Below are positions 14,908 to 22,958 of a stretch of 39,317 bases of DNA, piece after piece (position 1 is the stretch's first letter; each line of letters begins with the position of its first letter). Origin of the DNA: Sphaerochaetaceae bacterium (lineage in GTDB: Bacteria; Spirochaetota; Spirochaetia; Sphaerochaetales; Sphaerochaetaceae); NCBI GenBank assembly GCA_016938475.1, contig JAFGUP010000368.1, positions 1 to 39,317 on the forward strand, given 5' to 3'. A model generated the notes under the pieces. It was not told the DNA's origin. It worked only from the letters and a program-made list of their open reading frames with translations, and did no database searches. The position numbers and the translations under genes were made by a program.

Positions 14908-16011
14908 TTATGCGAACTTGTCATAATAGATTCGCTCCTCGGGCATCCCGAGTTCAGTAAGAACTTTCACACAGGCATCGATCATACCCGGTGAGCCGCA
15001 CAGATAGGCTTCACTCTCTGTCGCATTTTCGCTCATTCTTCTGACGACGTCAGTGATCAGCCCCACTTCTCCTTTCCACTTATCTTCCTCGAGAGGTTCA
15101 CTGAGAGCCGGGACGAAGGTGAATGACGGCATATTCTTTTCTATGTCCTTCATCTCATCAAGGAGGAACAGATCTCGTTTCGATCGTGCGCCGAAGAAAT
15201 ACATCGCCTTGCGGGTACTCTTCTTCTCTGCCATGTCAAGGAGGATCGACTTGATCGGTGCCATTCCCGATCCTCCCGCGATACAGATGATGTCGCGCTC
15301 GGTGTCACGTAGGAAGAAGTCCCCATAGGGACCATTTACCGTTACCGAGTCTCCTTCCTTGAGGTGCTTGTGTACATAGGTGGTACATATCCCATTGGGA
15401 ACAAGCCTGATCTCGAGTTCGATATGGGTATTGTCGGAAGGAACCGACGCCATCGAGTAGGCACGGTACACTTCTTCATCGGTGAGTTCATACTCGGGTA
15501 CCTGGAACTGGATGAACTGGCCTGCCTTGCAGTCGATAGTTCCCGGGTCGTTGAGCTTTAACCGCACCTGCTTGATGTCATGGGTAAGGTCGACAATGCT
15601 TTCCACCGTAGTATCGAACTGGCGTACGTTGAACAGCTCTTCGGGAATCTGGATCGATACATCCTGTTTGACCTTGAACTGACACGAGAGTCGCACCTTC
15701 TGTTCCTTCTCCTCATCCGATATCCAGGGAAGTTCGGTCGGCAGGTATTCGCCGCCCCCTTCAACAACCTTCACCTTGCACAGTCCGCAGGACCCGCGTC
15801 CTCCACAGGCGCTGGGGATGAAGACTCCTTCCGAAACCAGAGCCTTAAGAAGCGGCTGTCCACCGCGGACCGTGAGATTCTTGTCTCCATTGATGGTAAT
15901 GCTGACTTCACCATAGTTACCCACAGTCGCATCCGCTATCACCATCATGAGAGCGAGGAGGGCACTGATTGCTGTGATTATCAGTACACTGATTATGAGT
16001 GTCGTTATCAT
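14908..16011 (-). CDS. nqrF: Na+-NQR-type subunit F (NADH dehydrogenase, FAD and 2Fe-2S)
   Basis: This 367-residue subunit oxidises NADH and passes electrons through FAD and a 2Fe-2S centre into the membrane pump. Residues about 4-26 form the N-terminal membrane anchor. The plant-type ferredoxin domain has C69, C75, C78 and C110. The ferredoxin-reductase part has the FAD motif RAYSMAS (about 210) and the NAD-site motif GGSGMAPIKSIL, and ends YDKFA as is usual. Rnf complexes instead use RnfC and RnfB, so this subunit marks the complex as NQR-like. It starts ten bases after nqrE. Confidence 0.93.
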   Translation of the reverse strand: MITTLIISVLIITAISALLALMMVIADATVGNYGEVSITINGDKNLTVRGGQPLLKALVSEGVFIPSACGGRGSCGLCKVKVVEGGGEYLPTELPWISDEEKEQKVRLSCQFKVKQDVSIQIPEELFNVRQFDTTVESIVDLTHDIKQVRLKLNDPGTIDCKAGQFIQFQVPEYELTDEEVYRAYSMASVPSDNTHIELEIRLVPNGICTTYVHKHLKEGDSVTVNGPYGDFFLRDTERDIICIAGGSGMAPIKSILLDMAEKKSTRKAMYFFGARSKRDLFLLDEMKDIEKNMPSFTFVPALSEPLEEDKWKGEVGLITDVVRRMSENATESEAYLCGSPGMIDACVKVLTELGMPEERIYYDKFA

Positions 16012-16021
16012 CTGTCCCTCC

Positions 16022-16615
16022 TTATCCGATCGCGATCATGCCGCTGAAGCCCATGAAGGCCATTGCCATGAAACCGGCGATGATCAGGGCGATACCCGGG
16101 CCTTCAAGGCCTGCCGGTACTTTTGCGGTTTTCAGTTTCTGTCTGATGCCTGCCATGGCCATGATGGCGAGAAACCATCCGAGACCGCTGCCGATGCCGA
16201 AGAAGAAGGTCGTCATGAACGAGTACTCTCTGATGACCATGAACAGGGAAGCTCCGAGAATCGCGCAGTTGACCGTGATGAGAGGGAGGAAGATTCCCAG
16301 AGCGAAATACAGCCCTTCACTGTAGCGTTCGATCACCATTTCGATGAGCTGGACGAAGGCTGCGATGACGATGATGAAGACGATGAATCTCAGATACTCA
16401 AGTCCGAACGGCAGGAGAACCAGATGGTAGACCACCCAGTTGAGTGCAGTGGTCACTGCCATGACGAAGGTCACAGCAATGCCGAGCCCTGCCGATGTCT
16501 CAATCTCCTTCGATACCGAGAGGAAGGAACACATGCCCAGGTAGTTCGTCAGGAGGATGTTGTTTGTAAATGCAGCTGCGAAAAACACTGCAAGGGGGAA
16601 AAGCATGTCACTCAT
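16022..16615 (-). CDS. nqrE: NQR/Rnf membrane subunit E (RnfA-like)
   Basis: This 197-residue integral membrane protein has about six helices. Near the N-terminus is FTNNILLTNYLGMCSFLSVS, which includes the conserved cysteine of the NqrE/RnfA family that helps hold the intramembrane iron centre. The ATG at 16615 overlaps the nqrD stop (ATGA); a longer upstream extension of the frame lies inside nqrD and is out of line with the family length (about 190-200). It pairs with NqrD in the membrane core. Confidence 0.93.
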   Translation of the reverse strand: MSDMLFPLAVFFAAAFTNNILLTNYLGMCSFLSVSKEIETSAGLGIAVTFVMAVTTALNWVVYHLVLLPFGLEYLRFIVFIIVIAAFVQLIEMVIERYSEGLYFALGIFLPLITVNCAILGASLFMVIREYSFMTTFFFGIGSGLGWFLAIMAMAGIRQKLKTAKVPAGLEGPGIALIIAGFMAMAFMGFSGMIAIG

Positions 16616-17220
16616 GATGTAGCCTCCTTCATGAATGCCTCTTTGGCAATCCAGATGAATATCGCTAGCATGAAAAATCCTCCGGGAGGCATGATCATGA
16701 TCGCCCAGCTGGTCCACCAGTCACCGAGGATTGTGAAGCCGAACAGGGTGCCTGTTCCCATCAGTTCCCGCACGAATGCGATGATGAGCAGCACGTAGGC
16801 ATACCCGATACCCGATGCAATACCATCAACAAGCGAAAGAGAAGGTTTGTTCTGAAGTGCGAAAGCTTCAATTCTGCCCATGACTATACAGTTGGTGATG
16901 ATAAGACCGACATACGGTCCGAGCGACTTCCACATTTCAGGGTAGAATGCCTTCAGAGTAATATCGACGATGATGACGAAGGTCGCTATCACCATGGTCT
17001 CGACCATCATCCTGATGCGGCTTGGGATCCAGGAGCGCATGATTGAGATCGTGAAACTGCTGAGAGCGAGGGTGAATATCACCCCCAGACTCATCACCAG
17101 CGTATTGTCGAGTCTGTTCGTCACGGCCAGGGTGGAGCAGATCCCGAGGATCTGCACGAATACCGGGTTATCCTTTCCCAGCGGAGCCATGAAGGTTTTC
17201 TTGTATATTCCTTTAGCCAT
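16612..17220 (-). CDS. nqrD: NQR/Rnf membrane subunit D (RnfE-like)
   Basis: This 202-residue protein with about six membrane helices belongs to the NqrD/RnfE family; the early stretch NPVFVQILGICSTLAVTNRL carries the family cysteine, and GLIITNCIVMGRIEAFA carries the second one. The ATG at 17220 has GGAGG eight bases upstream and starts one base after the nqrC stop; an upstream in-frame ATG at 17253 is inside nqrC. It forms the symmetric core pair with NqrE. Confidence 0.93.
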   Translation of the reverse strand: MAKGIYKKTFMAPLGKDNPVFVQILGICSTLAVTNRLDNTLVMSLGVIFTLALSSFTISIMRSWIPSRIRMMVETMVIATFVIIVDITLKAFYPEMWKSLGPYVGLIITNCIVMGRIEAFALQNKPSLSLVDGIASGIGYAYVLLIIAFVRELMGTGTLFGFTILGDWWTSWAIMIMPPGGFFMLAIFIWIAKEAFMKEATS

Positions 17221-17221
17221 C

Positions 17222-17812
17222 TTATTGTCCTCCATAGATCGATGGTCCATCACTCACGACAGAGTTCACGATATCGCGGAAATACCGGGAGGTGCGGGTG
17301 GCTCCCGTGATCGCATCTACCTCGTTGGAGGCATCGCTCGTTCCCTCTTCCACAAGGAGGAACGGACCGGTCTTCCCTGCGAACTGGGCAGTGAACCATG
17401 GTTCTTCGATACGAGCACCGAGTCCGGGAGTCTCATTCTGAGACACGATTGAAATACCTGAGAGCACCTGAGGAGAGGAGAAGCCTATCATTACTGTGAT
17501 AGGCCCCCACAGCCCGGGACCGGTTCTCTCAACCACCGTGACAGGACTATCTTCGTTTCCATCGATACGGTACTTTCCATCTGTCTCGGTGACAGATGTT
17601 TCGTACAGGGATTGTACTGCGTCGACGGTCCCGTCGTGCGTGATACCCGCAGCGTCAAGGACACTGCGACGCAGGAAGAACAGTTCGTTCGCCTCTACAC
17701 GATCCTGTGTAGAGAGGTAGAGAGCACTGAGAATCGAGACACACACGATCGTTACAATGCCCATGAATACGATCGGATGTATCCGCAGAGCATAGAATCC
17801 GTCTTTGTTCAT
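17222..17812 (-). CDS. nqrC: NQR/Rnf subunit C with covalent FMN (RnfG-like)
   Basis: This 196-residue protein has one N-terminal membrane helix (about 12-34) and an extracytoplasmic FMN-binding domain. The flavinylation motif DAITGAT places covalently bound FMN on T172, attached by an ApbE-type transferase that is not in this window. At 196 residues it is shorter than classical NqrC (about 250-260) and closer to RnfG. Its ATG overlaps the nqrB stop (ATGA at 17809-17812). Confidence 0.92.
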   Translation of the reverse strand: MNKDGFYALRIHPIVFMGIVTIVCVSILSALYLSTQDRVEANELFFLRRSVLDAAGITHDGTVDAVQSLYETSVTETDGKYRIDGNEDSPVTVVERTGPGLWGPITVMIGFSSPQVLSGISIVSQNETPGLGARIEEPWFTAQFAGKTGPFLLVEEGTSDASNEVDAITGATRTSRYFRDIVNSVVSDGPSIYGGQ

Positions 17813-18765
17813 GCCGTACCCCCTTGAGCATTCCCTTTCAGTTTCTTTTTCTTTTTCGCTTCCTTGATAAGGTGATCAAGAAGGGGCGCGAACATATTGA
17901 CCAGAAGAATCGCAAAGGTGACACCCTCGGCCCAGGAAGAGAACTCTCTGATGAGAACAGTGAGGACACCGAAGGTTCCGCCATACAGCCATCTGCCGAT
18001 ATCGGTTGACTGTGAGGAGCTGACCGGGTCAGTGATCATGAAAAATGCCGCCAGGAGGAACGAGCCGCTCATGAGGGCTGTGAGAGGGTCAAGAGCTCCG
18101 CTTTTTCCTGTGAAGAATACAAGTGACTGGGTGATGGTGAAAAGAAGGATGGAGGAGACAACAAGACGCCATGCTGCTGATTTCTTATAGATGATATACG
18201 CTCCGCCGATCAGGATAAGGATCGCGCTGGTCTCGCCGAAACTGCCCGGGATATTCCCGAGGAACAGGTTCAGATACGAAACATCCGCGCTGATAAGAGG
18301 GGTCGCAGCTCCCACTGAGTCTGCTGTGCTGAGCCAGGTAGCGAATCCTCCGGGAACGGGGGATACCGTGCTCATAGGGGAGACGAAGTGTGCTGTGAGC
18401 GGGACACCGAAGCTGATGTAGACGAAAGCCCTGGCTGTGATGGCAGGATTGAACACATTCCGTCCGAAGCCGCCGAATACCATCTTACCGAACACGATGC
18501 CGAACATGATGCCTACTGCCGCGATCCACAGTGGAATCGTCGGTGGCAGAGACAAAGCGAACAGCGTTGCACTCACATAGAGGGACTCTGTTATCTTGTA
18601 GCCGTATCTTCGTGCCATGAACCATTCGCCGAGGAGTCCGAAGAGCAGGACGATACTGTACACTGCGAGGAATCTCCACCCGAAGAAATATATCGCCGCA
18701 AGAACGAGGGGGGACAGGCCTATGACTACGTTTCGCATGGCCTGCTGTTTCTGAATCTTCACCAT
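17809..18765 (-). CDS. nqrB: NQR/Rnf subunit B with covalent FMN (RnfD-like)
   Basis: This 318-residue membrane protein is the first gene of the operon. Motifs GRNVFNPAITARAF (about 101-114), SFGETSAILILIGG and FMITDPVSS are diagnostic of NqrB/RnfD. The probable FMN site is T155 in DSVGAAT, where the usual SGAT/TGAT is replaced by GAAT. It lacks the N-terminal extension of classical NqrB (about 410 residues). The ATG at 18765 has AAGGAGG upstream; the longer frame from 18843 runs back through the promoter. In the NQR family NqrB forms the ion channel region and part of the quinone site together with NqrA, which is not encoded nearby. Confidence 0.9.
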   Translation of the reverse strand: MVKIQKQQAMRNVVIGLSPLVLAAIYFFGWRFLAVYSIVLLFGLLGEWFMARRYGYKITESLYVSATLFALSLPPTIPLWIAAVGIMFGIVFGKMVFGGFGRNVFNPAITARAFVYISFGVPLTAHFVSPMSTVSPVPGGFATWLSTADSVGAATPLISADVSYLNLFLGNIPGSFGETSAILILIGGAYIIYKKSAAWRLVVSSILLFTITQSLVFFTGKSGALDPLTALMSGSFLLAAFFMITDPVSSSQSTDIGRWLYGGTFGVLTVLIREFSSWAEGVTFAILLVNMFAPLLDHLIKEAKKKKKLKGNAQGGTA

Positions 18766-18791
18766 TTCCTCCTTGAGAATTATCAATATCC

Positions 18792-18820
18792 ATTGTACAG
18801 CATCTTCAACTGTATGTAAA
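18792..18820 (-). promoter_or_regulatory. Promoter of the nqr operon
   Basis: On the minus strand TTTACA (18820-18815), 17 bases and TACAAT (18797-18792) match sigma-70 consensus at five of six positions each. Transcription would begin near 18785, about 20 bases before the nqrB ATG, leaving room for the AAGGAGG site. It lies in the gap downstream of the DnaE-type gene, so the two units are separately transcribed. Confidence 0.7.
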
Positions 18821-18871
18821 AAGGTAAACTGAACATGATGCAAAAAAGATTGCTTCCCACAGCATCACTGT

Positions 18872-21775
18872 TCATGCCAATGCTGACAGGGATGTCACTT
18901 CGATCGAGAATGCCCGATGGCAGCGTTTTACGATGCCACGGACGATGAGAGGTCTCGATGCATAGATCAGAGACTCGTAGCGTTCATGCACCTGAGGAAA
19001 GATCACCGCTTCGTAGATGCACGTTTCGTCTTCGAAGGAGACGAAGGCCATGACATGTTTCTGCTTCGTCATGATCGTCCGTTTCGTGACCGGCCATCCG
19101 GCAAGTGTAACCTGCTGATCTTCGTGTCCGGGTATCTCGTAGCCTCTGATGCGTCTGATTCGTGAGAGCTCGTAAGCCCAGAGAAAGAGGATATGGTGGT
19201 TTCTGAGAAATCCCAGAGCACGGTACTCACTGAGCAGCTCCTCTGTTCTATCCTTGCGCTCACGGATCTGCACCCGGATAGGCTGTACCGACTGCTGAAA
19301 AAGCTCCGGTTCTCCACCCTTGTCTCTCTTCCCGTTGATAAGCAGAATTCTTACCTGCTCTTCCCTGTCGGCAGTTCCGGCGATGGAGTCAAAGACACCG
19401 GCAGAGGCGAGGACCGCGATATCCGTGTGTGGCAGTGTGATACGCTCGGTGATGTCATCAAGAGAAGTGAACACTCCACCTTTGTGCCGTTCGTCGAGGA
19501 TCGTCTGTACACTGCGGTACGAAAGGTCATGTATCGCCATAAACCCGACGATGATACGGTGGTTCGAACCCTGATATCGGTAGATACTCTCGTTGACGTC
19601 GGGCCCTCTCAGTTCAAGACCCATACGACGTGCTTCACTTATATACGCCCCTTCACTGTAGAACCCTCCCCGGTTCGAGAGGACTGATGCCATGAAAGGC
19701 GCAGGGTGGTGAACCCTGAGGTAGGCTGACTGGAAGGAGACCATCGCATAGGAGGCGGAGTGGGGCTTGCAGAAGGAGTAGCCGTCGAAGGAAAGGATCA
19801 TCGACCAGATCCTCTCTCGCACATCCTGTGCGATCCCGCGACTCCTGCAGCCTTCATCGAACTGCCTCTCATAGGCAGCAAGACGTTTGTGTTTGTGCTT
19901 TTTCGCAACCACCTTGCGAAGCTGATCCCCGTCATGTTCACTGAACCCGGCCAGTACGATGGCCGTCTTCGATACATCCTCCTGATAGCACATGATGCCG
20001 TAACTCTCCTGCACGATCTGTTCGAACAGAGGATGTATCGGTTCCCATGGTTTCCCGTGGACCCTCTGTACATACTCTTCTATATACGCATTGGCCGCGG
20101 GACGAATCAGCGAAGAGTGGATGACGATATGTTCAAAGTCTCCCTTTCCCGTCTTTTTCTGGAGCAGTCGCATTGCTGGAGACTCGATATAGAAGACACC
20201 CATCGTATCACCGCGCGCGATGAGGTCGACGGTTGCCTCATCCTCTGCAGGACGCCAGGTGTCACGGTCTATGATGATTCCTTCCTTCTCAAGGGCCGCA
20301 AGTGTGTCGCGGATCACGGCAAGAGAACGGTTTCCCAGCAGGTCGATCTTCACCAGTCCTGCACTCTCGACTCCCTCCTTATCCCAGGTGAGCAGGGGGT
20401 ACCCTTCCCGTGAACGGATCACGTGTGCGTAGGTATCGACTGTACGGGGAGTGATGACAAGACCCCCGCAATGCATCGAGAGGGACCGGGGCAACCCTGT
20501 GATGCTCTGTGCAAGGGCAAGGACACTGTTCCACACTGATTGTTGCTCGATGAGCTGATTTCTTCCACTGAGAACCTGCGTGATCTGATCATCACTCAGA
20601 CCGTGAGCCTTTGCACTCTCCCTCACCGCCGAGCGGAAGCGGAACAGATTGTGATTGGCCACTCTGGCACAGTGCTCCACTGTGAAATTATCCATCACCT
20701 GATGCAGGATCCCGTCCCGTTCATCCCAGGCGAAATCGACGTCGATGTCGGGCATATCTTCACGGCTGCTTGTCAGGAACCGTTCGAAGTACAGATTGTA
20801 GGCGATAGGGTCGACCTGGGTGATCCCGAGGGCATACGATATGATGGAGGCAGCGGCAGAACCTCGTCCACAGCTGCGTGACGCCATATTGACGATGTCA
20901 TGCATGATGAGAAAGTAGGGAGCGAACCCCTTCTGGATGACTATCGAAAGCTCCCACTCGATTCTGTCTATGATAGCATCGTTGAGCTCTCCATAGCGCA
21001 TGTCGGCACCTTCGAAGACTCTTTCTCGCAGAACCGCACCGCTGTGTGCATCATCGAGCAAGTGATACGAGGGGAAGATGAGTGAGGAGAAGAGCCCTGA
21101 AAACGAACACTGCCGTGCGATACGTTCGCTTCCTTCGAGCGCTTCGGGCCAGGGGGAGAATATTCGCTGATATTCACTTGCGCTGTGAATGACAGCATCG
21201 GGTGAGGCGAGGAGAGACTCATCAAGACTTCCCACCGTCTTTTTCTGCGCTATAGCACACAGCAGTCTGTGTGTATCATAGTCCTTCTTTTCGATGAACA
21301 GTGCATCTTCGATCGCGACAAGGGGAAGTGACAGGGCTGATCCGTAGTTGCATCCTCCCAGATTCCCGGGAGTAATGGCCGCGTACAGTTCGTCGCTGCA
21401 GCTCTTCAGCCGTGTGAGTATGGGTCGGGAAGAGGATGCAAGAATCAGACCCCGGCTCTCACTGGAGAGAGCCTCTATGACATCGGATCCCTGCACCTGC
21501 AATGACAGAATATGTGTCAGATGCGCATACCCCTGTGCAGAAGAGACGAAGGCCCACAGAGGCCCCTGAGGAGTGATGAACTTGGTCGCGGTGATGATCG
21601 TCACTCCGTATTCCTGTGCTTCTTCTCTGAATGCATGAAGACCGTGCATCCCTGAGATATCGGTGATGGCGATGGTATCTATCGCATGTGTTCTGCATGC
21701 TTCAAGGATGTCACCCGGCATGAGTACGCCATAGAGCAGGGAATAGGCGCTGATGATGCCCAGTCTGCTAGCCAT
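18872..21775 (-). CDS. DnaE-type DNA polymerase III alpha, DnaE2/ImuC-like
   Basis: This 967-residue C-family polymerase is shorter than replicative DnaE1 (about 1100-1200). The N-terminal PHP domain is recognisable (SAYSLLYG, AITDISGMHGL) but the metal-binding histidines of LHVHSEYSLLDG are replaced by G and I. The palm is intact: D343 and D345 in PDIDVDF and D478 in VKIDLLG. Later parts include MCYQEDVSKTA, SFCKPHSASYA and a C-terminal OB-fold region (about 870-950). The ATG at 21775 overlaps the stop of the Y-family gene by eight bases; a TTG at 21787 is possible. Its coupling to a dead Y-family homologue points to translesion synthesis rather than chromosome replication. A normal DnaE must be encoded elsewhere for this reading to hold. 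Confidence 0.88.
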   Translation of the reverse strand: MASRLGIISAYSLLYGVLMPGDILEACRTHAIDTIAITDISGMHGLHAFREEAQEYGVTIITATKFITPQGPLWAFVSSAQGYAHLTHILSLQVQGSDVIEALSSESRGLILASSSRPILTRLKSCSDELYAAITPGNLGGCNYGSALSLPLVAIEDALFIEKKDYDTHRLLCAIAQKKTVGSLDESLLASPDAVIHSASEYQRIFSPWPEALEGSERIARQCSFSGLFSSLIFPSYHLLDDAHSGAVLRERVFEGADMRYGELNDAIIDRIEWELSIVIQKGFAPYFLIMHDIVNMASRSCGRGSAAASIISYALGITQVDPIAYNLYFERFLTSSREDMPDIDVDFAWDERDGILHQVMDNFTVEHCARVANHNLFRFRSAVRESAKAHGLSDDQITQVLSGRNQLIEQQSVWNSVLALAQSITGLPRSLSMHCGGLVITPRTVDTYAHVIRSREGYPLLTWDKEGVESAGLVKIDLLGNRSLAVIRDTLAALEKEGIIIDRDTWRPAEDEATVDLIARGDTMGVFYIESPAMRLLQKKTGKGDFEHIVIHSSLIRPAANAYIEEYVQRVHGKPWEPIHPLFEQIVQESYGIMCYQEDVSKTAIVLAGFSEHDGDQLRKVVAKKHKHKRLAAYERQFDEGCRSRGIAQDVRERIWSMILSFDGYSFCKPHSASYAMVSFQSAYLRVHHPAPFMASVLSNRGGFYSEGAYISEARRMGLELRGPDVNESIYRYQGSNHRIIVGFMAIHDLSYRSVQTILDERHKGGVFTSLDDITERITLPHTDIAVLASAGVFDSIAGTADREEQVRILLINGKRDKGGEPELFQQSVQPIRVQIRERKDRTEELLSEYRALGFLRNHHILFLWAYELSRIRRIRGYEIPGHEDQQVTLAGWPVTKRTIMTKQKHVMAFVSFEDETCIYEAVIFPQVHERYESLIYASRPLIVRGIVKRCHRAFSIEVTSLSALA

Positions 21776-22958
21776 GATAGAGTGCAAAGCTCCGTGTGAT
21801 GATCCTGTTCCCGTACTTGCGTCTCAGGGTATCAACATGCTGCTGGAAGCGTTCGCTCAGCTGCTCCTGTTCGAACTTGAACAGATCGTGTTGTTTCCTG
21901 TGCCGGTGGAAATGGGAGAGTCTGATGCCGATAGAAGAGACCATGATCCGCCGTTTCAATGCTCTGGAGAGAAGGTCTCTCCCATAACTGATCAGCTGAC
22001 CATCATACAGGAGTTCCCCGGGAACGGATGCGCTGAGTGTGGATGTCTGTCGGTCTGCATAGACGATGGTGATTTCAACCCGCTCAGCTTGTTCTTCACG
22101 GGCCCGCAACTGAGTCCATGCCTCTTCAAGAATCTGAAACATACCCCCTTCTATGGTGGGAAGGTGTTCGCTCGGATGTGCGAGGTCCACCCGGGTCTCG
22201 ATCTGATTATTCTCAAGAGTGTGAATGCTCCCCGCTGAAAGGTCTTCGCCGAGGGCCAGGTGTCTGACGGCGATACCGTTTCTTCCGAGGAGCAGTACGG
22301 CTTGAGTCTCATCGAGATCGGCCAGTGCTCCGATGTTTCTCATTCCTGCAGCTGAGAGCACCCGTTTCATCGAACGGGTGAGCCCCGGAAGGATATTGAT
22401 GTCCTGTGATCTGAGGAAGAGCCGTTCTTCACCTACCGCGATGGCTGTCACTGCGCTGGGGCGAATCGCCCGTGTCGCGATCTTTGCCACCAGACGGTTC
22501 GATGCGATCCCTACGGAGGGGGTGATGGAAAGGTCTTCACGTATGTGTGAGGACAGACCCATCGCGATATCCCGTGGAGGGCCGAACAGGCGGCGTGTCC
22601 CTTTCGCATCAAGATACAGATGTCCCCTCATATCATGTTCGATAGCAGGAGAATACTGTTGAGCGATACGCAGCAGTTCCCTCTGCACGGTCTGTGCCTG
22701 TTGCATGTCAGGGGTCAGGACCGTGAGGTGGGGGACAAGTTTGAAAGCCTGAGCCACGCTCATACCCCTCTCTATTCCTTCCTTGCGTGCTCCCTCAGAG
22801 GTGTTGATGATGGCACACGCACCGTAGGTCTCAGGCGCGATGACGAAGGCTTTGCGGTTCAGTGAACGGTCTTTTGCCGCCGCCAGTGAAGCGAAGAAGT
22901 TGGTGATGTTCACGTGGATGATCGATGCATCCTGTGTCGCAGCAGGCTCATGATGCAT
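21768..22958 (-). CDS. Y-family polymerase homologue without catalytic residues (ImuB-like)
   Basis: This 396-residue protein has the DinB/Pol IV layout: palm-finger (IIHVN...FFASL, CAIINTSEGARKEGIERGMSVAQAFKLVP), thumb with helix-hairpin-helix (DINILPGLTRSMKRVLSAAGMRNIGALADL) and little-finger domain. The catalytic set is missing: the Asp of IIHVDMD is N17, and the Asp-Glu of SLDE is G112-H113. A clamp-binding pentapeptide QHDLF lies at 356-360. Loss of catalysis with retained clamp binding is the mark of ImuB, which recruits ImuC/DnaE2. The ATG at 22958 follows GAGGGA and overlaps the DUF72 gene by 11 bases. An ordinary Pol IV annotation would miss the missing residues. Confidence 0.88.
   Translation of the reverse strand: MHHEPAATQDASIIHVNITNFFASLAAAKDRSLNRKAFVIAPETYGACAIINTSEGARKEGIERGMSVAQAFKLVPHLTVLTPDMQQAQTVQRELLRIAQQYSPAIEHDMRGHLYLDAKGTRRLFGPPRDIAMGLSSHIREDLSITPSVGIASNRLVAKIATRAIRPSAVTAIAVGEERLFLRSQDINILPGLTRSMKRVLSAAGMRNIGALADLDETQAVLLLGRNGIAVRHLALGEDLSAGSIHTLENNQIETRVDLAHPSEHLPTIEGGMFQILEEAWTQLRAREEQAERVEITIVYADRQTSTLSASVPGELLYDGQLISYGRDLLSRALKRRIMVSSIGIRLSHFHRHRKQHDLFKFEQEQLSERFQQHVDTLRRKYGNRIITRSFALYHG

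Noticed and set aside
15947-16798. 283-codon plus-strand frame rich in His, Asp and Glu
   Set aside because: It is the reverse complement of hydrophobic nqrE/nqrD coding sequence, which explains the charged composition. No start signal or homology is seen.
14908-18765. Reading the pump operon as a plain Rnf complex
   Set aside because: The terminal gene is a true NqrF with ferredoxin and FAD/NAD domains, and no RnfB or RnfC is present, so NQR-like is the better name despite short RnfD/RnfG-sized B and C subunits.
21768-22958. Calling the Y-family gene DNA polymerase IV (dinB)
   Set aside because: The domain layout fits, but the Asp of HVDMD and the Asp-Glu of SLDE are absent, so polymerase activity is unlikely.
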